Shown: piece by piece, positions 48,324-58,420 of the stretch
How the letters are laid out: every line of letters begins with the position of its first letter
How positions within the stretch are numbered: position 1 is the first letter of the stretch
Assembly (NCBI GenBank): GCA_017436675.1
Contig: JAFSCS010000035.1
Coordinates: forward strand, 1-64,000
Source: Clostridia bacterium
GTDB taxonomy: Bacteria; Bacillota; Clostridia; Oscillospirales; CAG-382
Direction of reading: 5' to 3'
DNA: 64,000 nt
Position numbers and translations under genes: made by a program
The notes under the pieces: generated by a model
What the model was told of the DNA's origin: nothing
Seen by the model: only the letters and a program-made list of their open reading frames with translations
The model's database searches: none

Positions 48324-49595
48324 CTACTCATTTATCGTTACGTTGATCACATATTCCCCAAACGGATACACTCCCGTGTTAGCGAAATCGGTGTCGACCT
48401 CGACGGGCACCTGATACGTTCCCGAGGGCTTTCCTTCCAAAAAGCCAAGGTCGAGCTTTGCTGTCACTGACGTCGGCAGGAATGTGACAAGTGACGTTTG
48501 TTTTCCGCGAAGTGTTATCGTCAAGGAGGATGCTCCGAGTGTATAATTCATTCCATCGGGCACGTTGACGGCTTGAATATCAGACACTCCCATCGTTCTC
48601 ATCATATTATTATGAAGTGTGATCCTCAATTTTGCCATTGTTTCTCCGCTGATACACTCGACGTCCTTCGGTAAGTTCAGAGGAACGGATACTGTTCCCG
48701 AGCCGGCGATCTTTGATTCGTCGACGTCGACGGTCAGGTCTAATATATCCGCCATTGCTTCGACGGTACCGCGGATGGTTATCACTCTCGGCTCGGCAAC
48801 GACGGTCGCCTCGTTTAAGGAGTGGACTCCGCCGATAAACTGTACCTTCAAGGGCACGAGCATTTCTTTATATACGGGCAAGGATAAGACTACCTCCTTT
48901 GAGCCAACTGTGACGTAGGGGTTGGTTATCTCATCGCCGTTTCCGTCGCGAAGTGTTATTGTTTTTCTCGCGGTTACTGAGCCCGTTATTTTATCGAGAT
49001 CAAGGCTGCAATATGCACCGCTTATCGTTTTCAGCACTGCCTCGGGTCCGCTTACGATGATGCTCGAGGGAGCTGCCGTTATATTACCGACGGTGAATCC
49101 GCTTTCCGTATAACCCGTATATGACGGATAGACGGGGATATTTGCGGTTGCTGTTTTATCGATATAGAGCCAAAAGTTAGTTGAGGACAGCTCAGCCACC
49201 TCAAGTCCCGAGGGGAGTATCACGTCAACGGGGCAAGATACGTTTCCCGCTTCCGTTATTGACGAGATATCGATCACAGCGGTTATGTCGCTGATCTTTA
49301 TTCGGCTTATATCACTTTTTCTGCCTCTCACCGTTACGTCGATATCGTTATCATAGCCCGAAAGGACGGTCAAGCCGCCCGAGCTTCCTGTGATGGTGAT
49401 CGGGATATTTGTAAATTTTTTCTCATACGTCGGGCTGTCATAGTCCTGAACGTAGAACCAAATGCCTATTGCGGCAAGCAAACAGATGATCTGAGCAAGA
49501 AAGTTAGCTGCTCTTATTCTACCGTTTGGTTTTTTCTTTTTTACTTCTACCTCAGGCTCGCCCATAGCAAGAATGTTAAATTCATTTTTCGCCAT
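48324..49595 (-). CDS. cdaR: YbbR-domain protein CdaR, regulator of the diadenylate cyclase
   Basis: About 423 aa from ATG 49595 (GGTGGGG upstream). An N-terminal cytoplasmic tail, one membrane helix (FLAQIICLLAAIGIWFYVQD) and four YbbR repeats outside (ITITGSSGGLTVLSGYDNDI, IPVYPSYTGYTESGFTVGNI, ITIRGTVEAMADILDLTVDV). CdaR binds CdaA and tunes c-di-AMP synthesis. The start overlaps the cdaA 3' end, the conserved pair. No glmM follows as in Bacillus. Confidence 0.92.
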   Translation of the reverse strand: MAKNEFNILAMGEPEVEVKKKKPNGRIRAANFLAQIICLLAAIGIWFYVQDYDSPTYEKKFTNIPITITGSSGGLTVLSGYDNDIDVTVRGRKSDISRIKISDITAVIDISSITEAGNVSCPVDVILPSGLEVAELSSTNFWLYIDKTATANIPVYPSYTGYTESGFTVGNITAAPSSIIVSGPEAVLKTISGAYCSLDLDKITGSVTARKTITLRDGNGDEITNPYVTVGSKEVVLSLPVYKEMLVPLKVQFIGGVHSLNEATVVAEPRVITIRGTVEAMADILDLTVDVDESKIAGSGTVSVPLNLPKDVECISGETMAKLRITLHNNMMRTMGVSDIQAVNVPDGMNYTLGASSLTITLRGKQTSLVTFLPTSVTAKLDLGFLEGKPSGTYQVPVEVDTDFANTGVYPFGEYVINVTINE

Positions 49596-50442
49596 CGTTT
49601 TCCCCACCTTTTTTCGAGAAGAACCTTTCGCCCTTCTTTGCTATTGAGCTGACGGTACGTTCCTTATGTAACACACCGTATATATACGTTTCAAGTGTTT
49701 TTTTAGTAAATCCGCGTCTTAATATTCCGTCGAATGCAACGGAGATGGTTCCCGTTTCCTCGGATACGATTATGACGAGCGCATCGCTGTTTTCGCTCAC
49801 ACCCAATGCGGCTCTGTGGCGAGTTCCGAGATTTTTGTTGATCTCCGACGTTTGAGAAAGCGGAAGGAAGCATCCTGCCATATACAATCTGCCGTCGCGA
49901 ATTATTACCGCGCCGTCGTGGAGCGGTGTATTCGGGAAGAAGATCGTATTGATAAGTGAGCTGGAGATATCGGCGTCGAGCACTGTTCCTACTCTTGTGT
50001 GGTCCCCGAGCTTTGTGTTTCGCTCGATGACGATCAATGCGCCCGTTTTATCCTTCGAAAGAGTTTCCACAGCGTTACACACCTCGGTCACGTATACCTC
50101 GGTGTCATTCGATCTGTTAAAATTCTTCAACGAGCTGTTACCTATCTTTTCAAGCATACTTCTCAGCTCGGGCTGGAACACGATAATGAGCGCAATAAGT
50201 CCTACCTGGAAGAAGTTTTCAAGCAAAAACTTCACTGCTCCAAGCTTCAAGAGGTTACTTGCTATAAGCACGCCTACTATTATCAATATACCGATAGACA
50301 ATTTTCCCGCACGTCTGTCACGCATAAACTTATATGCGTAGTAAAGAATAAACGTTACGATCAATATATCAATGATATCAGTCAACTCAACCGTACTCAG
50401 TTGATTGATGACATATGTCCACAATTCTTTAATATTCATCAC
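49582..50442 (-). CDS. cdaA: Diadenylate cyclase CdaA
   Basis: 286 aa. Three membrane helices at the N-terminus (DIIDILIVTFILYYAYKFMR and so on) then a DisA_N cyclase domain with the active-site motifs LHDGAVIIRDGRLYMAGCFL (DGA) and LGTRHRAALGVSENSD (RHR). It makes c-di-AMP from two ATP, controlling potassium and cell-wall homeostasis. Start is GTG 50442 or ATG 50439; AAAGGA sits 7 or 10 nt upstream. A strong promoter lies 30 nt before. Confidence 0.95.
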   Translation of the reverse strand: MMNIKELWTYVINQLSTVELTDIIDILIVTFILYYAYKFMRDRRAGKLSIGILIIVGVLIASNLLKLGAVKFLLENFFQVGLIALIIVFQPELRSMLEKIGNSSLKNFNRSNDTEVYVTEVCNAVETLSKDKTGALIVIERNTKLGDHTRVGTVLDADISSSLINTIFFPNTPLHDGAVIIRDGRLYMAGCFLPLSQTSEINKNLGTRHRAALGVSENSDALVIIVSEETGTISVAFDGILRRGFTKKTLETYIYGVLHKERTVSSIAKKGERFFSKKGGENDGEK

Positions 50443-50471
50443 GGGAAGATCCTTTCTGTATTATTCCGCTT

Positions 50472-50500
50472 TGATTATATCACGACGGCATTCCGTTGTC
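50472..50500 (-). promoter_or_regulatory. Promoter of cdaA-cdaR
   Basis: Minus-strand TTGACA (50495-50500), 17-bp spacer, TATAAT (50472-50477), an exact consensus in the 92-bp gap after rdgB. It makes the c-di-AMP genes an internal transcription unit of the long operon. Confidence 0.9.
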
Positions 50501-50534
50501 AACGAAACGAAAGTCGAAATATGTCGGCTCACAT

Positions 50535-51128
50535 TTATTTTTCAAGTGTTTTCATCAGCTCAGCAAATGCCTTCAATGCGTTTGCGCGGTGGCTGACGCT
50601 GTTTTTTTCGTCCTCGGTCATTTCCGCAAATGTCTTTCCGCTCGGAACGTATTCGAACAGCGGATCGTAGCCGAAATCACCGCTACCGCGTTTTTGCGGT
50701 GCTATTATTCCCTCACACTCGCCGCGCACGACGTATTCATTTCCGTCTACTATTGCGGCAAATGCGCAAACGAATCTTGCGGTCCGTTTTTCGCGAGGGA
50801 CGTTTATAAGCTTTTCGAGAAGCTTTTTGTTGTTGCTGTCGTCGTTACCGTCGCCCGCATATCTTGCGGAATAGATCCCCGGCTCGCCGCCGAGCGCGTC
50901 GACACAAATGCCCGAGTCATCGGCAATTATCATTCCGTTATATTTTTGGCTGACCGCACGGCATTTTATCAAGGCGTTTTCCTCAAATGTCTCGCCATCC
51001 TCGATTATTTCGTCGTTGAAGTCGATATCCTTGAGTGTCAAAAGCTCTACGTCAAGTCCGAAACGCGACAGAAGAGCAGCGACCTCGCCCGTTTTATGTT
51101 TATTTTTTGTTGCCAATACTGCTTTCAC
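50535..51128 (-). CDS. rdgB: XTP/dITP diphosphatase, Ham1/RdgB family
   Basis: 197 aa. VLATKNKHKTGEVAALLSRF, MIIADDSGICVDALGGEPGI, YSARYAGDGNDDSNNKKLLE and GSGDFGYDPLFEY are the RdgB motifs. It removes ITP, dITP and XTP from the nucleotide pool. Follows ftsY by 12 bp. Confidence 0.95.
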   Translation of the reverse strand: MKAVLATKNKHKTGEVAALLSRFGLDVELLTLKDIDFNDEIIEDGETFEENALIKCRAVSQKYNGMIIADDSGICVDALGGEPGIYSARYAGDGNDDSNNKKLLEKLINVPREKRTARFVCAFAAIVDGNEYVVRGECEGIIAPQKRGSGDFGYDPLFEYVPSGKTFAEMTEDEKNSVSHRANALKAFAELMKTLEK

Positions 51129-51140
51129 GACGTTACCTCA

Positions 51141-52049
51141 TTATTCCTTGAATAATGCGTCCACGAAATCGTTACCATCGAAGCGTTGCAGATCGTCCGC
51201 TCCCTCGCCGACGCCAACGTATTTAACGGGGATCCCGAGCACCTTTTTGATCGCAATGACTATGCCGCCCTTTGCGGTACCGTCGAGCTTTGTCAAAACG
51301 ATTCCCGTGATCTCGGCAGCCTTTTTGAATTCGGATGCTTGTACTACGGCATTCTGACCTGTTACAGCATCCAAAACGATCAACGTTTCCTTGCTGCATC
51401 CGCTGAGCTCACGATCGATTATTCTGTTTATCTTTGCAAGCTCGTTGATGAGGTTCGTCTTATTATGGAGTCGTCCTGCGGTATCGATGATCAAGACGTC
51501 AACGTTTTGTTTTTTTGCCGCGCTGATAGCGTCAAACACAACGGCGGCGGGATCGGAGCCCTCGCTTTGCTTTATCATCGGCACGCCTGCTCTTTGCGAC
51601 CATACCTCGAGCTGATCTATTGCGGCGGCACGGAACGTATCCGCGGCGCAAAGCATCACCTTTTTGCCTTCGTTTTTGAGCGAAAGAGCGATCTTTCCGA
51701 TCGAGGTGGTCTTTCCGACTCCGTTAACGCCGATCACGAGCACGACAGACGGTGTCGTATCAAGCTTTAGCGGTTCACCGTCGCCGACCATTTCTTTTAT
51801 GATATTGATGAGCAAGGCTCTCGCTTCGCTCGGTTCTTTTATTTTTTCTGCCTTTACACGTGTGCGAAGCTCGTCGACTATCTCCTCGGTGACCGCGACA
51901 CCTACATCGGCGGAGATAAGCACGTCGCCAAGCTCCTCATAGAAGTCGTCGTCAAGCTGACTGAAGCTTGCAAAAAGGTCTTCTATCGGTGCAAGGAGTG
52001 CGTTTTTAGTTTTTTTCAGTCCGTTTTTCAGTTTTTCAAAAAATCCCAA
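51141..52049 (-). CDS. ftsY: Signal recognition particle receptor FtsY
   Basis: 302 aa. NG domain only, without the long acidic A domain. GTPase motifs: VIGVNGVGKTTSIGKIALSL (G1), DTFRAAAIDQLEVW, LIIDTAGRLHNKTNLINELA (G3), VLTKLDGTAKGGI (G4). It docks SRP-ribosome complexes at the membrane. smc-ftsY pairing is conserved in Firmicutes. Confidence 0.96.
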   Translation of the reverse strand: MGFFEKLKNGLKKTKNALLAPIEDLFASFSQLDDDFYEELGDVLISADVGVAVTEEIVDELRTRVKAEKIKEPSEARALLINIIKEMVGDGEPLKLDTTPSVVLVIGVNGVGKTTSIGKIALSLKNEGKKVMLCAADTFRAAAIDQLEVWSQRAGVPMIKQSEGSDPAAVVFDAISAAKKQNVDVLIIDTAGRLHNKTNLINELAKINRIIDRELSGCSKETLIVLDAVTGQNAVVQASEFKKAAEITGIVLTKLDGTAKGGIVIAIKKVLGIPVKYVGVGEGADDLQRFDGNDFVDALFKE

Positions 52050-52062
52050 GGTTTCTTCTCCA

Positions 52063-55000
52063 TTATCTGATGTTCTTGAATTCGATGCTATTGAGGTCTA
52101 CCTTCAAATAATCGGAAATTCCTTTTTTATGCATCGTTACGCCGTATATCGTGTCTGCATTCTCCATCGTTCCTCTTCTGTGGGTTATGAGGATATATTG
52201 TGTGAGGTCGGAATGGTTCTTCAGATACTCGGCGAATTTATTTACGTTCACCTCGTCAAGCGCAGATTCGATCTCGTCAAAGATACAGAACGGTGCGGGG
52301 TTGATCTTCTGCAATGCGAGATAGAGCGCCATTGCGGCAAACGATTGCTCTCCACCGCTGAGAAGCGAAATGCTTTTTACTGTTTTGTTCGGCGGTTTTA
52401 CGTTGATCTCGATGCCGGACGTCAACGGCTCATTGGGATCGCTAAGGGCAACGAATGCATTACCGCCGCCGAAGAGCTCGGTGAACACCTCGCCGAATGC
52501 CGAATTGATCCGTGCAAAGCAATCCAAGAAGGTCGTTTTCATCGTCGATTCGAGCTTTCCTATTTCGTTATCAAGCTGGCGACGCGTTTTGTTGAGGTCA
52601 TCCACCTGCGAATTCAAGAAATCGAATCTTTCCTTCGTCGTGCGATATTCCTCGACTGCATTTACGTTGATCACGCCGAGCGAACGTATTTTCGATTTGA
52701 GGGATGTGAGTCTCGAGGGTGCTTTTTCCATCTTTTCCGGCGGGAGACGATATTGAAGTGCATCGCTGTACGACAACTCATACTCGTCCCAAAGCTTCGA
52801 GGTAGTCAACTCAAGCTCATTGTTGCAGCCGTCAAGTCGGCTCTTTGCATTAGTATACGCAACGAACGCTTCGTCCTTGTCGGCAGCGACCTGTTTGCTC
52901 TCGCTTCTTAATTTATCCGTATTGAGCTGCTCTTCGATCTGGTCGTTTTTGATCGAAGCGATATCCTCCTTCAAGGAGTTGCATTTTGCAACAAGCTCGT
53001 CCTTTTTTGTATTGAGAGCTGCGATATTTCCGCTCGACTCCTCGATCTCTGCTCTCGCTGTGGCAACGGTGCTTTGGTTTTGCATCGTGCGTTCGCTGAT
53101 CGCGTCCTTCGTTCTCGTGAGGTATTGGATACGCTCACTGCAACGTTCAACATCGCTTTCCGCTTCACGAAGTCTTGCGGAATGCTCGCCGAGAAGGTTG
53201 AAGGTCTCGCGCTCGTTTTCGTCCATCTCACGATGAGTCGTTTTTATTCTTTCGAGCTCGTTGGTGCTCTCGTCAAGCTTTATTTCGAGCTCTTTGATAT
53301 TGTTTTTCGCTGTTTCAAGCTCCTTTTCCTCATCGAGATGCTTCGTGTTGCCTTCCTCGATACGAGCGGCAAGCTGCTTTAGCGTTTGCTCTTGCTCGGA
53401 GTAACGTGCTCCGATAGACATATATTTTTCGATGAGTGCGGCTATTTCCGCATCTGCTTCCGAAATATCGCCGCTGATCTCTTCGATCTCGGATTTAAGC
53501 TTATTATATTTATTTTCAAGGCGGCGTTGGGATATCTCTGCTTCAAGAAGCTCTGCCGCGCACACCTTCAGCTCCTCGCCTATCTTCTCGATGTCGAGCG
53601 AGCGAGTCATTATTCCTGTTTTTTGGGTGCTTGATCCGCCGGTATATGAGCCGCCTGCGTTGATGACTTGGCCGTCGAGCGTTACTATCTTTATTTTATA
53701 TCCGCAACCGCGAGCGACGAATACGGCGTTGTCGATATTATCGACGAGGACCGTTCTTCCGAGAAGGTTTTCGGCGATGTTTTTGAACATCTCATCTGTT
53801 TCGACAAAGTCGGAGGCTATTCCGAGATATCCTTTTATGCTCTTTATTTTCGAAACGTCGGCACGTCTTCCCTCCATAGTTGAAACGGGCAAGAACGTTG
53901 CTCTTCCCGCTTTATTCTCCTTCAGGAAGCGGATACATGCTTTTGCATCCTCCTCGCTGTCGACGATGACGTTTTGGATGCTTGCGCCGAGTGCTGTTTC
54001 TATTGCAACGACGTAGTCGTTATTCGTTGTGATGAGGCTCGACACTGTGCCGTATATTTTACATCTCAGGCTGAAATCTCTTGCCGCGCCGAGAATACGC
54101 TTTACGCTGTCTGAATATCCCTCAAAGAGACGTTCCATACGCTCGAGGTTATCTCTTTTCTGCTCCTTAGCGGCGATAGTCAAATTTATTTTGTTGACCT
54201 CTGCACGTTTTTTCTCGATCTCTGCTTCGAGAGACGTCATTTCGTTTTGCTTTGCACTTCTTTCGTCACGCATTGAAGCGGAATCTTGCTTTTTCGTTTC
54301 GACGAGCTCGGCTATCCGCTTTCCCTCGTCGTCAAGCTCCTTGAGTCGAGCTGTTGCCTCGTTCTTTCTCGAGGTGAGCTCGCCCGTTTCCGCCTCGTAA
54401 TGCTGAAATTTTGCTTCGAGAGACGCCATTTCGAGTCTTTTTTCGGACAATTTACGGATAAAGTCCTCTTGTGCCTCTCTTGTCTTTTCGAGAGAGAGCC
54501 ACATTTCGTCACGATTCTTTCTTTCCTCGGAATATTCATCGGAAAGCTTTTCGTACTCGCGGCGTTTTTCGGAGAGGATAGCGGTTTTTTCCGCCGCCTC
54601 GATCGAAACCTCGGATATTTCCTTTTCAACGTTCTCAAGCTCTATTCCCGCTTGCTTTGCGATTGCCTCTGCATCGTTGATGACACGCTCGAGATGTTTT
54701 ATTTCCGTTTCAAGAACGGCAAGCTCACCATCTGTCGCTGTTATATCCTTTTCGGACTGTGCAAGCTCGCGCTCCTTTTCGGAGAGGGAACGCGAAAGCT
54801 CATAGGTATTGTTGATAGATTGGTCAATCATCGCTTCGGCACCCGAAAGCTTTGCTTCAAGCTCCTCGAGTCGAAGCTTTGCTATCGTGCAATTTTCCTC
54901 GACCGCTTTATATTCCGCTCTGACCTTTTCGATCTTTTCAAGCCAGATAGTTATTTCGAGCCCGCGCTTTTCCTCGGACAGTTCGAGGTAGAGCTTTGCG

Positions 55001-55695
55001 TTCTCAGCTTCCTTTTCAAGCGGACCGATACGCGCGCCTATCTCACCGAGGATATCGTTGATACGAACGAGGTTATTCTCGGTGTCACGAAGCTTACGCT
55101 CTGCTTCAGTCTTCTTATATCTATGCTTCGAGATGCCTGCTGCCTCCTCGAAGATACTGCGGCGCTCGTCGTCTTTTTGGGAGAGCACGTCGGAGATCTT
55201 TCCCTGACCTATTACCGAATAGCCCTCTCGTCCGATACCCGTATCGTAGAAAAGCTCGTAGATATCCTTCAATCTTACTTGTTTTTTATTGATATAATAC
55301 TCACTCTCGCCGCTGCGGTAGAGCTTTCTCGTTACTATCGTTTCGTGGTTATCACCAAGTGAATAGAGGCGGTTCGCTTTTACCTCATCCTGCTCGGTCT
55401 TATCCTTTTCGGCTTCCTTTTCGAAATACTCCTCTGAGGTATCGAGCACGAGTGAAACGCTCGCAAAATTTGCGGGAGCTACTCCGACTGCACCGTTAAA
55501 GATAACGTCCTCCATTTTGCTTCCGCGCAATGATTTCATCGACATTTCGCCGAGCACCCAACGGACAGCGTCTGATATATTCGATTTTCCGCTTCCGTTC
55601 GGTCCGATTATCGCCGTTATACCGTGGTTAAAATCTATTCTCGTTCTCTCGGGGAACGATTTGAATCCGAACAATTCTACTGATTTTAAGATCAT
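52063..55695 (-). CDS. smc: Chromosome segregation protein SMC
   Basis: 1210 aa. An N-terminal ATP head (AIIGPNGSGKSNISDAVRWV, with signature FKSFPERTRIDF before it), two long coiled coils (about 170-500 and 670-1010), a hinge near 510-670 with GYLGIASDF and TLDGQVINAGGSYTGGS, and the C-terminal head with LLSGGEQSFAAMALYLALQK, FCIFDEIESALDEVNVNKFA. Forms the condensin core with ScpAB, which are not in this window. Confidence 0.97.
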   Translation of the reverse strand: MILKSVELFGFKSFPERTRIDFNHGITAIIGPNGSGKSNISDAVRWVLGEMSMKSLRGSKMEDVIFNGAVGVAPANFASVSLVLDTSEEYFEKEAEKDKTEQDEVKANRLYSLGDNHETIVTRKLYRSGESEYYINKKQVRLKDIYELFYDTGIGREGYSVIGQGKISDVLSQKDDERRSIFEEAAGISKHRYKKTEAERKLRDTENNLVRINDILGEIGARIGPLEKEAENAKLYLELSEEKRGLEITIWLEKIEKVRAEYKAVEENCTIAKLRLEELEAKLSGAEAMIDQSINNTYELSRSLSEKERELAQSEKDITATDGELAVLETEIKHLERVINDAEAIAKQAGIELENVEKEISEVSIEAAEKTAILSEKRREYEKLSDEYSEERKNRDEMWLSLEKTREAQEDFIRKLSEKRLEMASLEAKFQHYEAETGELTSRKNEATARLKELDDEGKRIAELVETKKQDSASMRDERSAKQNEMTSLEAEIEKKRAEVNKINLTIAAKEQKRDNLERMERLFEGYSDSVKRILGAARDFSLRCKIYGTVSSLITTNNDYVVAIETALGASIQNVIVDSEEDAKACIRFLKENKAGRATFLPVSTMEGRRADVSKIKSIKGYLGIASDFVETDEMFKNIAENLLGRTVLVDNIDNAVFVARGCGYKIKIVTLDGQVINAGGSYTGGSSTQKTGIMTRSLDIEKIGEELKVCAAELLEAEISQRRLENKYNKLKSEIEEISGDISEADAEIAALIEKYMSIGARYSEQEQTLKQLAARIEEGNTKHLDEEKELETAKNNIKELEIKLDESTNELERIKTTHREMDENERETFNLLGEHSARLREAESDVERCSERIQYLTRTKDAISERTMQNQSTVATARAEIEESSGNIAALNTKKDELVAKCNSLKEDIASIKNDQIEEQLNTDKLRSESKQVAADKDEAFVAYTNAKSRLDGCNNELELTTSKLWDEYELSYSDALQYRLPPEKMEKAPSRLTSLKSKIRSLGVINVNAVEEYRTTKERFDFLNSQVDDLNKTRRQLDNEIGKLESTMKTTFLDCFARINSAFGEVFTELFGGGNAFVALSDPNEPLTSGIEINVKPPNKTVKSISLLSGGEQSFAAMALYLALQKINPAPFCIFDEIESALDEVNVNKFAEYLKNHSDLTQYILITHRRGTMENADTIYGVTMHKKGISDYLKVDLNSIEFKNIR

Positions 55696-55710
55696 TATTT
55701 ATTATTCCTT

Positions 55711-56721
55711 CTATATTATTTCCGCCGTTACTTCTCCTGCGGCGTGAAAGGGTGAGCCTTTTATTTTGATATTTTTTCCGCTTTCTTGAGCAAGTCGCAC
55801 CACGTTCGAACGTTTTTGACCTACTGCCTTCGAAACGTGCGTTTTTTCTACGGTGAAGACAACGCTTTTTTCTTCGATGCCCTTCAGCAGCTCCTTCATT
55901 TTTCGATAATACAATGCATTCCAAGTAAGCTCTCCGAAGGCACTGTGGTAGAAGGGGTTCTTCTCCATTTCCTCGCTTGATTGCAAGCCTATTCGCAAGA
56001 CCTTCACTCCGTTCTCCAAAAACAGCTCGAGCACTCTTGAGCTTCGTTCTACCGCTTCATCAAGCTCAAGGGGACGATATCTGCCATCAAGGTACATTTG
56101 ATAGAGCTCCGTGCCCTCGATGGTGATCGTTGGATATATACGAGAGCATTTTGCACCGCTTTCGATTATTTCTCTTGCGGTCATAAGCTCGGTCTCAAGT
56201 GTGCTTTCGGGAAGTCCGATCATCATTTGTCCCACGTATTCAAAGCCGTATTCGGCGATCATACGACCACTTCTTCTGCTATCATCGGCTTTATGTCCGC
56301 GTTTGCACGCCATAAGCACTTCATCGCTCATGCTTTGGACTCCAAGCTCGACTGCTTTTACACCGTACTGCTTCAAGATATTCAATTTATGCTCATCGAT
56401 AAAGTCGGGACGCGTTGAAAGTCGTATCCCGCTGACTCTACCGTTTTTTACGTATTCATACCCGAGCTCCAAAAGAGCTATCATACGATCTTCGTCGATT
56501 GCCGTGAAGCTGCCACCGAAGAAGGCTATCTCCGTTTCGGAGGTGCCGTCTATCGTTTTCAAGGACTCCTCGATCAACGCTCTGCATCGCCCAAGCTCCG
56601 TCAACAGAGAAAGCTCGGTATCCTTTACGCCCGTTATTTTACGTTGTGAGCAAAAGACACAGCAATTCGGGCATCCCTCGTGGGGAATGAAGATCGGGAT
56701 GTTTTTATGCTTTTTCGTCAT
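55711..56721 (-). CDS. Elp3-like radical SAM protein lacking the acetyltransferase domain
   Basis: 336 aa. The cluster site is HEGCPNCCVFCSQRKITG (CxxxCxxC) with EIAFFGGSFTAIDEDRMIAL and STRPDFIDEHKLNILKQYGV, as in the radical SAM half of Elp3. There is no HAT domain. This short Elp3-like group is commonly next to rnc and smc in Clostridia. Its reaction is unknown. It overlaps rnc by ATGA. Confidence 0.85.
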   Translation of the reverse strand: MTKKHKNIPIFIPHEGCPNCCVFCSQRKITGVKDTELSLLTELGRCRALIEESLKTIDGTSETEIAFFGGSFTAIDEDRMIALLELGYEYVKNGRVSGIRLSTRPDFIDEHKLNILKQYGVKAVELGVQSMSDEVLMACKRGHKADDSRRSGRMIAEYGFEYVGQMMIGLPESTLETELMTAREIIESGAKCSRIYPTITIEGTELYQMYLDGRYRPLELDEAVERSSRVLELFLENGVKVLRIGLQSSEEMEKNPFYHSAFGELTWNALYYRKMKELLKGIEEKSVVFTVEKTHVSKAVGQKRSNVVRLAQESGKNIKIKGSPFHAAGEVTAEII

Positions 56722-57440
56722 TGTTCCTTCAATTCGCCGAAAAGCTCAAGTGCTTCCTTTGCGGCGAGCTGCTCAGCACGTCGCTTCGACGTATCTGTGC
56801 CTGTTCCTATTACGTTATTATTAAGTATTGCATTGAAGGTGAATCTTCTGTTATGCGGTGGGCCCTCCTCGGACACCATACAATATTCAAGCACGTCGTC
56901 GGGAGACTGTTGGATGAATCGCTGGAGCATTGATTTATAATCCTCCGAGCCGCTTTTCAGGTTGGTTTTTATATCCTCCTCCAAAAGCGGAAGCAAAAAT
57001 CCTTTTACCACCTCGAGCCCGCCGTCAAGATACAACGCTCCGAGCGTTGCTTCAAATGCGTCGGCGAGAATGCTTTTTCTGTTTCTTCCGTCGCCGGCTA
57101 TTTCACCGTGACCGAGCCTCAAGTAGTCACCGAGGCATATTTGCGTTGCTTTTTCGGCAAGTGTATTCTCACACACGACCGATGCTCTGACTCGTGTCAA
57201 AACACCCTCTTTTTTCTTCGGGCAATTATTATAGAGATAATCTGTGATGACTATCGACAACACCGAATCCCCCAAAAACTCCAATCTCTCGTTATCACTC
57301 AGCTTTCCGTCGTGATGCTTCGCCTCATTCACGAACGATGAATGGACCATTGCATTCTCGAGAAGCGTGATATCGTTAAATTTATATCCGAGCTTTTCCT
57401 CAAGCTCGTTTATCGGAGACGTCTGATAGATATCCTTCAT
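56718..57440 (-). CDS. rnc: Ribonuclease III
   Basis: 240 aa. RNase III signature NERLEFLGDSVLSIVITDYL with the metal Glu/Asp residues, second site ILADAFEATLGALYLDGGLE, then a dsRBD (RFTFNAILNNNVIGTGTDTS, RRAEQLAAKEALELFGEL). Cuts double-stranded RNA including rRNA precursors. plsX lies 5 bp upstream. Confidence 0.96.
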   Translation of the reverse strand: MKDIYQTSPINELEEKLGYKFNDITLLENAMVHSSFVNEAKHHDGKLSDNERLEFLGDSVLSIVITDYLYNNCPKKKEGVLTRVRASVVCENTLAEKATQICLGDYLRLGHGEIAGDGRNRKSILADAFEATLGALYLDGGLEVVKGFLLPLLEEDIKTNLKSGSEDYKSMLQRFIQQSPDDVLEYCMVSEEGPPHNRRFTFNAILNNNVIGTGTDTSKRRAEQLAAKEALELFGELKEQ

Positions 57441-57445
57441 TTTTA

Positions 57446-58420
57446 CTAAAAATCGCTTTCCTTCATAATTTTTAACGCATCGATATAGTCCTTCGCTTGA
57501 CCTATCGCAATTTTAAAAGCATAGCTGTCTGCACCGCCGTGTGCTTTTATTACGGGCATAGAGATGCCGAGAAACGGTGCGCCGCCGCTTTCAGCGGGTT
57601 TTATTTTCTTTTTGAGCTTTAATACCTTCTTTTTGACGAGTAGGTATGCTATCGCTCCGCACGGGCCCGAGAAGATATTCTTCATCTCGCCAAGCGAGAA
57701 TTTTGCAACGCCCTCGATCGTTTTCAACGCGATATTACCGGTATATCCGTCGGCGATCACGACGTCACATTTCCCGAGCTTATCGCCCTCGACGTTGCCG
57801 ATGAAATTCAAGCCCGATTCCTTCAAGAGCTTATAAGTCTCTATTTGGAGAGGCGTTCCCTTCATTTCCTCGCTTCCGTTATTCAGAAGTCCTATTGTAG
57901 GATCTAGGCGCTTCATCACCACTCTTGCATACACGTCGCCCATCTTCGCAAACTGAAGAAGCTGCTCGGGGGTGACGTCGAGGTTTGCGCCGCTGTCGAG
58001 GAGCAAAAACCTCTTTTCAAGCGGGATCACCGCACCCAAAGCGGCGCGTCTGACACCCTTCAATCGACGAAGGATCAACGATGCTGCCGTGAACAATGCG
58101 CCCGTATTTGCGCTGCTCACGAGAGCATCACCCTTTCCCTCCTTCAACGCCTTGACTGCGAGTGCAAGCGACGAATCGGATTTTTCGCCCATTACGGTGC
58201 TCGGTGCGTCTTCCATCGTCAAAACGCTCTCGGCGTGGATGATCTCATATTCGGGGATGCTTCCCTGATATTCGAATATTATATTTTTTATAACGTCTTC
58301 TTTACCAACGAAAACTATTCTTACGTCGTTTTCAACACCGCCCTGCAATGCTCCGTATATTTGAGCCCTCGGGGCGTTATCTCCGCTCATCGCATCGACG
58401 ATTATCGTTTTCTTAGCCAT
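57446..58420 (-). CDS. plsX: Phosphate acyltransferase PlsX
   Basis: 324 aa. IIVDAMSGDNAPRAQIYGAL at the start, LVSSANTGALFTAASLILRR and VIADGYTGNIALKTIEGVAK are PlsX motifs. It makes acyl phosphate from acyl-ACP for phospholipid synthesis. The gene abuts topA with no spacing. The usual fapR or fabD-acpP partners are not adjacent; rnc follows directly. Confidence 0.95.
   Translation of the reverse strand: MAKKTIIVDAMSGDNAPRAQIYGALQGGVENDVRIVFVGKEDVIKNIIFEYQGSIPEYEIIHAESVLTMEDAPSTVMGEKSDSSLALAVKALKEGKGDALVSSANTGALFTAASLILRRLKGVRRAALGAVIPLEKRFLLLDSGANLDVTPEQLLQFAKMGDVYARVVMKRLDPTIGLLNNGSEEMKGTPLQIETYKLLKESGLNFIGNVEGDKLGKCDVVIADGYTGNIALKTIEGVAKFSLGEMKNIFSGPCGAIAYLLVKKKVLKLKKKIKPAESGGAPFLGISMPVIKAHGGADSYAFKIAIGQAKDYIDALKIMKESDF

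Noticed and set aside
54286-55362. Plus-strand ORF of 358 codons
   Set aside because: Antisense to the coiled-coil part of smc; a codon-bias shadow without a ribosome binding site.
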